Part shown: positions 15,960-24,754 of the stretch, piece by piece
Layout: each line of letters starts with the position of its first letter
Numbering within the stretch: position 1 is the first letter of the stretch
NCBI GenBank assembly: GCA_035516965.1
Contig: DATIZR010000021.1
Location: forward strand, 1 to 64,000
From: Nitrospirota bacterium
Lineage (GTDB): Bacteria; Nitrospirota; UBA9217
Direction of reading: 5' to 3'
DNA: 64,000 nt
Position numbers and translations under genes: made by a program
Notes under the pieces: generated by a model
Told to the model about the DNA's origin: nothing
Seen by the model: the letters and a program-made list of their open reading frames with translations, nothing else
The model's database searches: none

Positions 15960-17273
15960 CTAGCCGATCGGAACCTCTTGTTGACAGCCGAAAGAAGCGA
16001 GTTTTTCTAAGTCCGGCGCCTTGCTGCAGTCGAAAAAGTCACAGGCCCAGTAATATTTAAGGTCCTCGAGCCACAGTTTTCGGAATTGTTCGTCCCGCAG
16101 GATCTTGCTGTAGAACAGGTGCGGCGACGTAAAAAGCGATATCAGGGGACCGATCATCTCCGAGGGGTCCCGGAAACACTCCCAATCGCATTTTTTGCAT
16201 GACGGCCGGTGGTCGATCTGTGCCGGGCCGAGTTCCCAGAACTTGCCGAGGTTTTCATTCCCCCGGTAGCCGCAGGGATACGTATTCCCGTCCCGGGCGT
16301 CAATGAAGAAATAATCAGTCCCTCCCCTGCAGGGATGACCGGTATGATCCCCGCCACGATGCTGCCGCATGAGGGAGAAAAGAGAGCTTCTCGGTGAAAA
16401 AATTCGTATGCGATGTCTGAATTCAGGGATGGTGTGAAAGAGCGCTTTGAAAACAAGTTCCTTTTCAGCCGGCGTATAGTGCGTGATCCCTCCGGCGGCG
16501 GTCGCTCCGTAAACGGCCTGCAGTCCGCTCCCGTCGTTCTCTTCTATACTCATCGGATAGCAGACATTGGCGATCGTAAAGCCCAGATCAACGACCAAGT
16601 TGTAGAATTTCCGAAATGCCGTCCGATAAAACGCATAGAGTTCCTCGGGGGCCGACAAAGGAGGCTGTGACAGTCCTCCGATTTTTTTATTGATCCCGAG
16701 GTTTGCTGAAGGGTACATCCCGTGGGAGTGAAAGATCGGGAGCGCCATCTCAATGCCGTCTATTACCCCGGGCAGGCCTCTCATCTGCTCATGGACGCCG
16801 GGTTCCGCGGAGTCAATGCTGATCCAGAACGTATACAGGCCGCTCTCCGCAAGCTTCTCCACAGTTTCTGTTACCCGGTTCAGGTAATCGGGTCTATCGG
16901 GGTTGGCAAAGAGGTACCCATTGGTGCCGGTCCTCGTGAACTTGATCCCCGCGGCCTTGGCATGCTTCAGCAAGTCGACGATCTCGTCAAGGTAGAGCAG
17001 GGGCTCTCCGCCGGTGAAGGAGAGCGCTTTGACCCCTCGCTGTGCGGCGGCATCGATGATCCGCTTCGCGGAATCGCGGTCCAGCTTTGACCGCCTGAAA
17101 AGCTCCGTTACCCGCATGGAGCACTGCGGGCAGCGGGCATTGCATGCATCGGTATATTGAAGAACGAGCTGCCCCGGCCCCCGGCCTTTCAGGAGCGGAA
17201 AGAACGCGGTAAATGATGCTGTTCGATCTGCCCTCTTCAGCACGTTGGCTGCGGGTCCTTTCCCGGTGATCAC
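15960..17273 (-). CDS. Radical SAM protein (SPASM-like C-terminus)
   Basis: 437 aa from a GTG start behind AGGAGG; the GTGA overlaps the stop of the PHP-glycosyltransferase gene by 4 bp, indicating translational coupling. Cluster cysteines are C44, C48 and C51 (CNARCPQC), followed by FTGGEP, the SAM-binding glycine motif. The C-terminal third has further cysteines (HPCRGG, YPCGYR, CKKCDWEC) like an auxiliary-cluster region. Chemistry unknown; pairing with a glycosyltransferase suggests modification of a sugar or lipid-linked product. Confidence 0.88.
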   Translation of the reverse strand: MITGKGPAANVLKRADRTASFTAFFPLLKGRGPGQLVLQYTDACNARCPQCSMRVTELFRRSKLDRDSAKRIIDAAAQRGVKALSFTGGEPLLYLDEIVDLLKHAKAAGIKFTRTGTNGYLFANPDRPDYLNRVTETVEKLAESGLYTFWISIDSAEPGVHEQMRGLPGVIDGIEMALPIFHSHGMYPSANLGINKKIGGLSQPPLSAPEELYAFYRTAFRKFYNLVVDLGFTIANVCYPMSIEENDGSGLQAVYGATAAGGITHYTPAEKELVFKALFHTIPEFRHRIRIFSPRSSLFSLMRQHRGGDHTGHPCRGGTDYFFIDARDGNTYPCGYRGNENLGKFWELGPAQIDHRPSCKKCDWECFRDPSEMIGPLISLFTSPHLFYSKILRDEQFRKLWLEDLKYYWACDFFDCSKAPDLEKLASFGCQQEVPIG

Positions 17274-19684
17274 GGTGAAACCTCCTGGAGGTCATGATGA
17301 AGTATGGTCGAGTATACCTCGTTTGCCTGGGGACTATTGGATTCGATGAACTCTCTTGCATGACTTCCCATGATGGAAGCAGCATGGCTGTCCGTTATGA
17401 AGCGGCGCATAGCGTCGACCAGCGCAGCCGTGTTGTCGCCTTTGATAATGAAACCGGTTTTGCCGTCATCGAGCAGCTCCTTCGGTCCGCCCTGGTCGGA
17501 AACGATGACCGGAAGGCCCGACGCCTGCGCCTCAAGGACAACGTTGCCGAAGGTGTCCGTGGTGCTCGGGAAGACAAAAACATCGGCGGAGGCATAGGCC
17601 CGGGAAAGCTCCTCGCCGGACAGAAACCCCGTAAACAGGACGGGATATCCCTTCAGCTTGTCCTCGAGCTCCTTCCGATACGGGCCATCGCCGACCAGAA
17701 CAAGATTGCCCGGGTCGCCGGAGTCTGCCAGGGAAAGGAACGCATTCGCGAGGAGTTCCAAATTCTTTTCCCTGGACAGCCGGCCAACGTACAGGAACTT
17801 GATCGCGCCGTCCAGCCCGTAACGGAGCCAGAGATTGGGGTCTCTTTTCCCCGGCGAAAACGCATCCGAATCGACCCATCGCGGCAGCGGCTTCACTTTG
17901 CCGGAAGCGAGCCCTTTCTCGATGAGCTGCGTGCGCGTGCTTGAGGATGGCACCATCACCTCGTCCATTGCGTTGTAGAACCATATCATGTAATTCCAGG
18001 CGGCATCCTCGAGAAAGGTATCGCCGGTCAGGCTCTTCACGTATTGGGGAATGTCGGTATGATAGGTGCCGGAGACCGGAATGTCCATGAGCTTGGCGAT
18101 GAACAGGGAAAGAAGTCCCATCGTACCGGGCGTGCTTGAGTGGATTCTCGTAAAGCCCTGGCGATCGAAATAGTCGATGATGTCGAGTACCGGGGGGAAA
18201 TGGAGCTTCAAATCGGGGTACTCGGGAAGGGAAAATTCCCCGATCGACTTGAAGTTCATTACGCCATTGCTGAAACCGGTATCCCGCTCGCTTGCGGTAA
18301 TGACCACGAGTTCTATTTCCCGTGCTTTCGCCGTTTCGATGAGGCGCTTGATGGTGATAGCAACCCCGTTAATCTCATGCAGGGTATCGGTGAAGAGGGC
18401 GATCTTCTGGCGGCCGTTGTTGCTTGCAGGCAGAGCGAACCGCGTCGTAAGCGCCCGTACCAGGGCCTTGCTTCTGTGCTGGTGGTGGTATGCGACGTAA
18501 TAGGGCGAGGCCAGAAAGTGAACGAGCCCGATGGTCCCGAGAGAATTCGCGAGCTCCAGGATGTTTATGGCCGGATATTCCCTGGTGAGACGCTCGGTAT
18601 AGATAAAAAGCAGCCTGTTGACGAGATAGCTCGTCACGGCAAAGACCTTTCTGTTGACATCTTCCGAACTGATGGTCTGGAGAAACCTCGTATCGTTGAG
18701 AAGCCTCTTCGCTTCCCGGTCGAGGATCTGTTCTAACGATTTTCCATCGTGTCCGTCATATACCTCGGGGATGTTCTTTTTGATAAAGAGATTGATCTTG
18801 TCGAACAGGGATGATTTATCGCTATTGGCCCCGAACACCCGGTTCAAAAGGGCGCTGATAAAGGGGAACTGGTTTTTCTGCCGAGGTTCGATCTTTTCCT
18901 TGAAGAACCGGTATCCGATGCCGTAGATGCTGTGCGACAAGGTGAGCGCATCGCCGTCTTCGCCATCCGCCCAGACGCTTCGTTCGCGGATGGAGTTTAT
19001 GAAGTCCTTGAGCGTCGCACCCTGCAGGGAGGATGTATATGCCCTGCCGATAAAGAAACCGCTATGATCATCGGACCCGCCGACAACAGCCTTTATCCAC
19101 GGTTCCCTGCCCACGGGATTGATGCCATGCTTGACAGCCAGACGTTCCAACTGTTGAGGGGTAAGGGAGGTTACCAGGTCGCTGATAAGTCTGTTGTACC
19201 TTCCCGACCGCGAACCGTTTTTCACCTCAAAGGTATCGAACAGGAGAAGTGTCTTTTCGATCGTTTCAAGGGTAAGCCGCCCGTTCATGTCATACAGAAG
19301 ATGGGCGAGAAAGTGGGCAATGTTGTTCTTCTGAAGATACCCGACGAGCTCATAGATATTGTTCCGGAGGTGCATGATGTCGCCGAACATGCTCTCGGTA
19401 ATATCGAGCGTCACGACGTGCAGTTTGCAACCGTTGTCAGGGACAATGGTCGTTACTTCGGTGCTGATGAAGGTTCCGGGAAGGTGAGCGATCTCAAGGG
19501 CGCCGTTGATCGAGTTGTGATCACTGATGGTGACGTAATCCATGCCTTTTTTCAGGGCACTGTGGTAAATGAAATCGGGCCTCGTATAGCTTTCGGGGCA
19601 ATTGAACTTGCGCAGGGTCCAACTGGTGGGCTTGTTCGAATAGCTAGAATGGACATGCAGGTCGACTTTATAAGCTCTTGACAT
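17270..19684 (-). CDS. PHP-domain / GT4 glycosyltransferase fusion
   Basis: About 804 aa from the ATG at 19684; upstream in-frame ATGs exist and no clear ribosome site settles the start. The N-terminal PHP metallohydrolase-type domain begins VDLHVHSSYS and has the later motifs ISDHNSI, FISTEVT, FLAHLLYDMNG and GGSDDH (residues about 5-260). A mainly helical linker (about 270-430) precedes a complete GT4 transferase (about 440-804): FTDTLHEINGVA, TYHTDIPQY, YVGRLSREKN and FPSTTDTFGNVVLEAQ. This fusion occurs in some bacteria with DHH/PHP-GT proteins. It is coupled to the downstream radical SAM gene. The donor and acceptor are unknown. Confidence 0.88.
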   Translation of the reverse strand: MSRAYKVDLHVHSSYSNKPTSWTLRKFNCPESYTRPDFIYHSALKKGMDYVTISDHNSINGALEIAHLPGTFISTEVTTIVPDNGCKLHVVTLDITESMFGDIMHLRNNIYELVGYLQKNNIAHFLAHLLYDMNGRLTLETIEKTLLLFDTFEVKNGSRSGRYNRLISDLVTSLTPQQLERLAVKHGINPVGREPWIKAVVGGSDDHSGFFIGRAYTSSLQGATLKDFINSIRERSVWADGEDGDALTLSHSIYGIGYRFFKEKIEPRQKNQFPFISALLNRVFGANSDKSSLFDKINLFIKKNIPEVYDGHDGKSLEQILDREAKRLLNDTRFLQTISSEDVNRKVFAVTSYLVNRLLFIYTERLTREYPAINILELANSLGTIGLVHFLASPYYVAYHHQHRSKALVRALTTRFALPASNNGRQKIALFTDTLHEINGVAITIKRLIETAKAREIELVVITASERDTGFSNGVMNFKSIGEFSLPEYPDLKLHFPPVLDIIDYFDRQGFTRIHSSTPGTMGLLSLFIAKLMDIPVSGTYHTDIPQYVKSLTGDTFLEDAAWNYMIWFYNAMDEVMVPSSSTRTQLIEKGLASGKVKPLPRWVDSDAFSPGKRDPNLWLRYGLDGAIKFLYVGRLSREKNLELLANAFLSLADSGDPGNLVLVGDGPYRKELEDKLKGYPVLFTGFLSGEELSRAYASADVFVFPSTTDTFGNVVLEAQASGLPVIVSDQGGPKELLDDGKTGFIIKGDNTAALVDAMRRFITDSHAASIMGSHAREFIESNSPQANEVYSTILHHDLQEVSP

Positions 19685-19837
19685 GCTAACACAATATCGC
19701 ATGAATATTACATGATCATTACTTTTCCATGAACATTTGATTAAAATGGTGTCTGTGCTTTCATCACCCAAATCGGGTCCACTATGCTAAAATGGTGGCA
19801 TCGTAAGAATGAGCATTTTAAGCCAACAGGAGGTCGT

Positions 19838-20221
19838 ATGGGCTATCTGGAGAGCTTCAACTGGGACGCGATAAAGAAAGACCTGCAGGAGGGGCTGGAG
19901 AAAAGCATGGCCGTCGTGAAGCAAGGCGCCTTCGAGGTACAGAAGAAGGCCGGGGAACTCACGGAAGAAGGGAAACGACAATACAACGTATTAAGAATCA
20001 AAGCGAGGATCCACGAAGCGATCACCGACCTCGGCGCAAAGACGTATGTGCTCCTGAGCGGTGCCAGGGCCAAAAACCCCGCTCTCGACACAGGAGTGAA
20101 GGAGATCATGGCCCGGATCCAGGACCTTGAAGCGCAGGTCGGGATACTTGAAGGCAAAAGCAGTGAAGTACGTGCCAAGACCCGCCCCAGGCCGCGCAAA
20201 AAAGCACTTAAGAAGAAATAA
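19838..20221 (+). CDS. Coiled-coil cytoplasmic hypothetical protein
   Basis: 127 aa; ATG at 19838 follows AGGAGG, so the longer frame from 19784 is rejected. Almost entirely helical: an amphipathic N-terminal half (WDAIKKDLQEGLEKSMAVVK, then EVQKKAGELTEEGKRQY), a coiled coil near residues 85-105 (IMARIQDLEAQVGILEGK) and a strongly basic Lys/Arg-rich tail (RPRPRKKALKKK). No signal peptide. The general layout resembles small membrane-stress or nucleoid-type proteins but no family was recognised. It is divergent from the PHP-GT gene. Confidence 0.65.
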   Translation: MGYLESFNWDAIKKDLQEGLEKSMAVVKQGAFEVQKKAGELTEEGKRQYNVLRIKARIHEAITDLGAKTYVLLSGARAKNPALDTGVKEIMARIQDLEAQVGILEGKSSEVRAKTRPRPRKKALKKK

Positions 20222-20347
20222 AGCAAAAAGAATTTCCAGCCCCAGGATCCGCCGCGTGCGCTCCGCCATTTGATAGTTTGGCTGATACCACCGTCGACGA
20301 GGTATCTACAGCAGTGAGTGATGGCTGCTCGTTAGGATGGTTGCAGT

Positions 20348-20575
20348 TCACTTTTGCTGCAACCGCGCTTTTACTCCCTTGCTCGCCAGGATAGGCAAAA
20401 ACGCCTTCACCTTGGCATCCTTTTTCAGCTCGTCCAGTATCTCCCGATAGGACCGATTGACTTCTTCTGCGGGAATCCCGAGCTCATAGGCCAGTCTGTC
20501 AATTGCATGGACATGCTGATCATTATTTTTATCGTAGAATTGCCGGTTCGTCCGCGGTGTTATCTGGTTCTGCAT
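20348..20575 (-). CDS. DUF3562-like small protein
   Basis: 75 aa, start ATG behind GAGGAGG. The central part (IDRLAYELGIPAEEVNRSY ... DAKVKAFLPILASKGVKARL) fits the short DUF3562 helical pattern. Soluble and charged. It lies just downstream of the decayed lipoprotein gene on the same strand. Function unknown. Confidence 0.6.
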   Translation of the reverse strand: MQNQITPRTNRQFYDKNNDQHVHAIDRLAYELGIPAEEVNRSYREILDELKKDAKVKAFLPILASKGVKARLQQK

Positions 20576-20579
20576 ATTC

Positions 20580-21059
20580 CCTCCTCTTTGCGCAGGGCTG
20601 CCTTTGGCGGCTCCACGGCTGCAGTCGTCATAGGCGTGAAACTGCCGTCCTCACTGATGGCGTATTGTAAGACACTGTTGATGCTGCAACTCTCCAAATG
20701 ATGCGTGGAATGGACATGTGACAGTCAACGGTTACGTTTGAAACGTCTGCGCCTGAAACGGTCCCGCTGCCTTGTGTCACCAGACAAAGCTGGCTGGGGT
20801 TCTTCGGCTGTGATTTGACCTCGACTTCGTAACGACCTTCGTCAGCGACCTTCGAAGCGAACGTGAACGTGCCGTTTGTGGAGACAGCAAGATTATCCCC
20901 GCTATTGACCTGTAGCACAAGTCCTGTGCCGGACAGACCCGAGACTGTTCCGCTAATTGAATAGCCTACATTTACACTGCTACCATCCCCTCCGCCGCAG
21001 GCGGCGAGAACAACCGACATGGAAAATAGAACGATGAGAGATGCAATCATCCTCTGCAT
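20580..21059 (-). pseudogene. Truncated lipoprotein, remnant of a beta-propeller surface protein
   Basis: The first 115 codons encode a lipoprotein: signal peptide, lipobox LAAC, then GGGDGSS and an Ig/carboxypeptidase-regulatory-like module (YSISGTVSGLSGTGLVLQ ... VTVDC) ending near 20710. The frame then runs out in unrelated residues at 20628. In a neighbouring frame, 20690-20590 reads SVLQYAISEDGSFTPMTTAAV, the typical repeat of YVTN/lactonase-like beta-propellers that follows this module in full-length relatives. The gene therefore appears to have lost an internal segment and shifted frame. Confidence 0.6.
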
Positions 21060-21205
21060 ATGCAGCTATCTCCTGTTAATTATGAATGATAGTCGTCTAA
21101 AGATTACTTCAATGAAATATGCTCAGCTAAAGCCCGCGGTTTCTGATAAAAGGAACAGACGATTCGACTTTCGCTCGTGCCGTTCAAGGAGACGATGGAT
21201 ATTGG

Positions 21206-21385
21206 TTACCGGTTTACCGAGACATCCCTGTCTTGGTGCCAGCCCTTTCCCCGGGACTGATAGCGCCTCAGCCACTTATAAAACCATTGCTTCGATCGAT
21301 TGAGGCTAATATAGATTGTCTTCGGCGATTCCCCCTGCAGAATGTAGCGCCGAACCGCTGCTTTTCTGATTTTTTCTTCCATCAT
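21206..21385 (-). pseudogene. Transposase N-terminal helix-turn-helix, truncated
   Basis: A 59-codon frame from the ATG at 21385 (behind AGGAG) reads MMEEKIRKAAVRRYILQGES followed by PKTIYISLNRSKQWFYKWLRRYQ and a short unrelated tail. This is the N-terminal HTH of IS481/ISNCY-type transposases (ESPK.IY..L.RSK.WF.KWL.RY). The rest of the transposase is absent, and the sequence after WHQDR diverges at once, so this is an IS fragment. Confidence 0.75.
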
Positions 21386-21459
21386 TCACTCCTGGGAACG
21401 TTCCGTCCGCTTTCCGCGAACGGCCGGCCGTTTCCAACTGCCTCACCCGCTCGGGACCC

Positions 21460-22323
21460 TCATGACCCTGAAGAAGCCGCCGTCCCTGTCGTTTTCGATG
21501 CGAGAAAGTCCTCTATCTTCTTGGTATCGGCACCGGTCACCTGTTTCTTGTTGACCCACATAATTGGGGTTCCTTCCACTCCCATGGTTCCGGCAACCGC
21601 CTTGTATTGGGAAAGAACCTTTTCGATGTCCTTATCCCTGCTGCCACAGCCTTTCAGCGCCGCCTTGTCGAATCCGCCGTCCATAGCGGTTGCGTAGGCC
21701 ATGGCCGGGTCCTTTGCGCAGAGCACCTCCCTGGATTTCGCCGCAGACCTCGGGTGAATCTGGTCAAGCGGCAGCAGAAAGACATATCGGGTGATGTCAT
21801 TCCGGTTCTTGAAGAACTCCTCCACTTTCCGGCAATAGGGGCAATCGATATCGGTGAATTCGACGACGACGTTTCTCCCGTGTCCGATCTTGATGGCTTT
21901 GTCCAGAGGCAGGATGTCGATCAGCTTCGCGGTTTCCGCCTCTTGCAACGCGCGCAATGTCTCGCGCTTTTCAGCGGTTACGTTCAAACCGCCGGCATCG
22001 AACAAATCACCTGCAATGACTTTGTGGGCAGCTGGAGCGTAATACACGATATTCGTTCCCGAGATTACTTCGTAGAGCCCCTCGATCCCGGATTCCAGGA
22101 CCCTGCTGAAATTGACGCTCGGAAAGTCCTGTTTGAACGAGTCTGCAGCGGCTCTCGACTTCTCTGAGGAGCTGTCCCCGGCAGCGGCCGGTGTCTGTTC
22201 TGGTCCCCCCGTTTCTAATGCACGGCACGGCTCGGCTGCGAATCCTGCTAACAGAGCGGCCACGGCGAGCGCAGCTATCATGAACAGGCATGCTCTCCTA
22301 ATCATGGATGACCTGCATGACAT
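21460..22323 (-). CDS. dsbC: DsbC/DsbG-like periplasmic disulfide isomerase
   Basis: 287 aa. N-terminal signal peptide (hydrophobic residues about 12-30), a dimerisation-type domain (about 60-130: GLYEVISGTNIVYYAP) and a thioredoxin fold with the active site CPYC at 161-164, followed by a second cysteine pair (about Cys198 and Cys223) and the cis-Pro loop GTPIMWVN. The CPYC motif is typical of DsbC/thiol:disulfide isomerases that correct disulfides in the periplasm. Start at the ATG behind AAGGAG. Several secreted enzymes in the window contain multiple cysteines. No dsbD is near. Confidence 0.88.
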   Translation of the reverse strand: MSCRSSMIRRACLFMIAALAVAALLAGFAAEPCRALETGGPEQTPAAAGDSSSEKSRAAADSFKQDFPSVNFSRVLESGIEGLYEVISGTNIVYYAPAAHKVIAGDLFDAGGLNVTAEKRETLRALQEAETAKLIDILPLDKAIKIGHGRNVVVEFTDIDCPYCRKVEEFFKNRNDITRYVFLLPLDQIHPRSAAKSREVLCAKDPAMAYATAMDGGFDKAALKGCGSRDKDIEKVLSQYKAVAGTMGVEGTPIMWVNKKQVTGADTKKIEDFLASKTTGTAASSGS

Positions 22324-22603
22324 GATGATATCTCCTTCTCCTTTTTTTTACACCTGCGGACTAAACGTAACGCTTCAGATACTCATCGTCACAGCAGAAG
22401 ATACAGAGCATGCCGTGTATAACACTGAACCAGACCCTATTCCTCGAACCGTTTGACACTATTATGCTGGAAGCGTATTACGAAATGATGATGACCGCGT
22501 TACATTCAGGTTAAAACCCTTATTAGCTTTTATCTGGCCTTCATTTTTCCATGGCCATGATGTTGCTGACAAGGCCGAAGCGGTTATCGGGCCCATGCTG
22601 TTC

Positions 22604-23968
22604 TTATATCGGCAGAAATTTCATATTAAATCCCCGTTCGATAAGCCAGGTAAAACCCAGAAGAAAAATAGCCAGGGACGTGGCGGTCGTGACTTTTCTG
22701 AATTCAATCTTATTTTTCAGAAAAGATAATACAGGCAGCATGACGAGGAATATCATAACCTGTCCGAGCTCCACGCCAATATTAAAGGAGACCACCGAGA
22801 CGAGCAGGTTCGCTTTCCCGGCTATCAGCTCCTGCAACACGCTAGCGAAGCCGAATCCATGCACGAGTCCGAATCCAAAGGTAATCAGCCAGCGGTAATC
22901 GGCTTTATTCTTAAACAGGTTTTCGAGCGCGACATAGCAAATGGAAAAAGCGATGACCGACTCAACTAGCCTGGCATTTAGGCTGACTATTTGCAGCGCC
23001 GCGAGCAGCAGCGTGATGCTGTGCGCAACGGTAAAAGCCGTGATGATCTTCAAAACTTCCCTGATCGACAGTCCGATGACAATCAGGGCCAGGAGAAACG
23101 CGATGTGGTCATAACCGGTCAGAATATGCTCGATGCCGAGCAGTACGAATTGGCCGATGCTGACCCATACTCTCTTCCTTCCGGAACTTGCCGGACCCCC
23201 TGACTCCTTTTTGCCTTTTCCATCGATGGCCTGACGTAGAACGGTTCCGTTATTATCCGGACTCCGCCCGCCTTGTGCGCGTGCAGGCGTTACTGAAGCT
23301 TTTCGTGACGCGGATGCGCCGGTTGCTATGTCTTTTTGATGTACGGAGATATTCTTCGCGTCTGAACGATCATTCGAACCGAAGTTGGTGATTGTGCCAG
23401 GGATGGTCACTTCCCAGACGGGAGCTTTGAAATCAATCGTGGTCTGGAATGCGGGTGGAGTGAAATCAAATACGCTTTGCAGGGCATCTCCCGTGGCATC
23501 GGACAAGTATCCATAGGCGAGGTTCACATGCGTGTTGTTCGTTTCTTCGAACAGTAAGGTGTAGCCGATCCTGACCTGGTTTACCGGGTCATTGAAACTG
23601 ATATTTTCTATGGTGAGCCAGATTGTATAAATATTTCCGCTTCTGACCATCCTCGTAACCTTTACCGGATAGGTCTTGCTACCGACAGATAGGGAAAGCC
23701 TCTTGTTTATATAAGGTTGCAGGATATCCGTTGCGATCTGCTGCAGCTGCTCGTCGGAACTTGAATCAAGATCGTAATGTCCTGCCTTGATTTCTTTTAT
23801 TTCTGCCAGCAGAGACGGGCTGAGATCTATGTTGGCAACAATTTTGTCTTTGCCAAAACACCATCTCGAGCCCCCCATAGGCAGGTTATGGGCGGAAGCG
23901 AATGTAAAAAGGAACAATACCGCCGCACCGGATAAAAATATTTTTCTCAATAGCACATGCATATACAT
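22604..23968 (-). CDS. HupE/UreJ_2-family membrane protein with secreted N-terminal domain
   Basis: 454 aa. Signal peptide (about 10-26, ending ASA), an approximately 170-residue periplasmic beta-rich domain, a low-complexity linker (about 205-255) and six or seven C-terminal helices with the HupE/UreJ_2 signatures LGIEHILTGYDHIAFLLAL and FGLVHGFGFASVLQE. Members of HupE/UreJ are linked to nickel/cobalt permeation, but the UreJ_2 branch is functionally uncharacterised. The gene follows the transport cluster (24086-31398) on the same strand after a 117-bp gap and may belong to it. Confidence 0.8.
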   Translation of the reverse strand: MYMHVLLRKIFLSGAAVLFLFTFASAHNLPMGGSRWCFGKDKIVANIDLSPSLLAEIKEIKAGHYDLDSSSDEQLQQIATDILQPYINKRLSLSVGSKTYPVKVTRMVRSGNIYTIWLTIENISFNDPVNQVRIGYTLLFEETNNTHVNLAYGYLSDATGDALQSVFDFTPPAFQTTIDFKAPVWEVTIPGTITNFGSNDRSDAKNISVHQKDIATGASASRKASVTPARAQGGRSPDNNGTVLRQAIDGKGKKESGGPASSGRKRVWVSIGQFVLLGIEHILTGYDHIAFLLALIVIGLSIREVLKIITAFTVAHSITLLLAALQIVSLNARLVESVIAFSICYVALENLFKNKADYRWLITFGFGLVHGFGFASVLQELIAGKANLLVSVVSFNIGVELGQVMIFLVMLPVLSFLKNKIEFRKVTTATSLAIFLLGFTWLIERGFNMKFLPI

Positions 23969-24085
23969 TCCCCCTGGATAACGGCTGCCGCATGGTACAC
24001 GGATACTTTGATAAAAATTTAGAATGCCGATGAAGTTACTCTCTCCGTGAACGCTGCGGTCAGATGATGATCCTGCTCTTACAAC

Positions 24086-24703
24086 CTACGCGTCTACTTC
24101 GGAGGGAAGGACACGCCCTTCCTCGGATGTTGGGGAAACGTGCCTCTCTTTGGCCCGCAGGTACACTGTCAGGCTGGATATCACGAGAAGAAAGCTCAGC
24201 AGGGTGATGGGCGGCATGCCTCCGTTCCACTTTTCGACATGCAGCCAGCCGTCGAAGCCCATGGCAAAAAGGTGGACCGCCACGAGGGTACACGCAAGGA
24301 GAGTCAGCGTCCGCTGAAGGGCCGGCTTTATTGCGGCTGCCTTCAGGCGCCAGAAACAATAGGCGGCCAACGCTCCCATGAGCAGCACTACTTCACCTGT
24401 CAGGCTCATCTTGTCACCCTCAAAGTAACTTGCGAAATATCCCTTCGTAAGAATGCCGAGCGACAATAAGATGTGGACGAATACTAACTGTGAGCATGCA
24501 TCAGTCCAGAAACGGACCGCGTCCTTCTCCGAGCGCATGAGGCCGAGGGCCGCCATAAACAGGGCCTCCACAGCTGTCATGGAGATAGATTTGTTCATGA
24601 TATAGACGGGTACGTGAATCAGGGAAACATGACCGAACCCGGCATACCGAATGACTGCATAAGCTGTCGTAAACAGGAACGCTGTCAGAAATTGGTTGGC
24701 CAT
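24086..24703 (-). CDS. Multi-spanning membrane protein next to a radical SAM gene
   Basis: 205 aa, start ATG behind AAGGAGAATG. Five helices are visible, roughly residues 3-22, 40-56, 70-90, 103-118, 130-150 and possibly 168-185. Conserved-looking polar residues include several His. The C-terminal 25 residues are cytoplasmic and charged. No family recognised. It follows the radical SAM/SPASM gene by 51 bp on the same strand, so it may export, anchor or receive that enzyme's product. Confidence 0.65.
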   Translation of the reverse strand: MANQFLTAFLFTTAYAVIRYAGFGHVSLIHVPVYIMNKSISMTAVEALFMAALGLMRSEKDAVRFWTDACSQLVFVHILLSLGILTKGYFASYFEGDKMSLTGEVVLLMGALAAYCFWRLKAAAIKPALQRTLTLLACTLVAVHLFAMGFDGWLHVEKWNGGMPPITLLSFLLVISSLTVYLRAKERHVSPTSEEGRVLPSEVDA

Positions 24704-24754
24704 TTTTCATTCTCCTTTGTCGGTAGTTTCATGAAAGTCCCCTCTATGATAAAT

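Noticed and set aside
19639-19738. Possible Pho-box units before the PHP-GT gene
   Set aside because: AGTAAT, TGTAAT and TGCGAT are 11 bp apart, but they touch the start codon and two of three units are poor.
22490-22520. Possible Pho-box units upstream of dsbC
   Set aside because: Only two units (TTTAAC, TGTAAC) match and the distance to the gene is about 170 bp.
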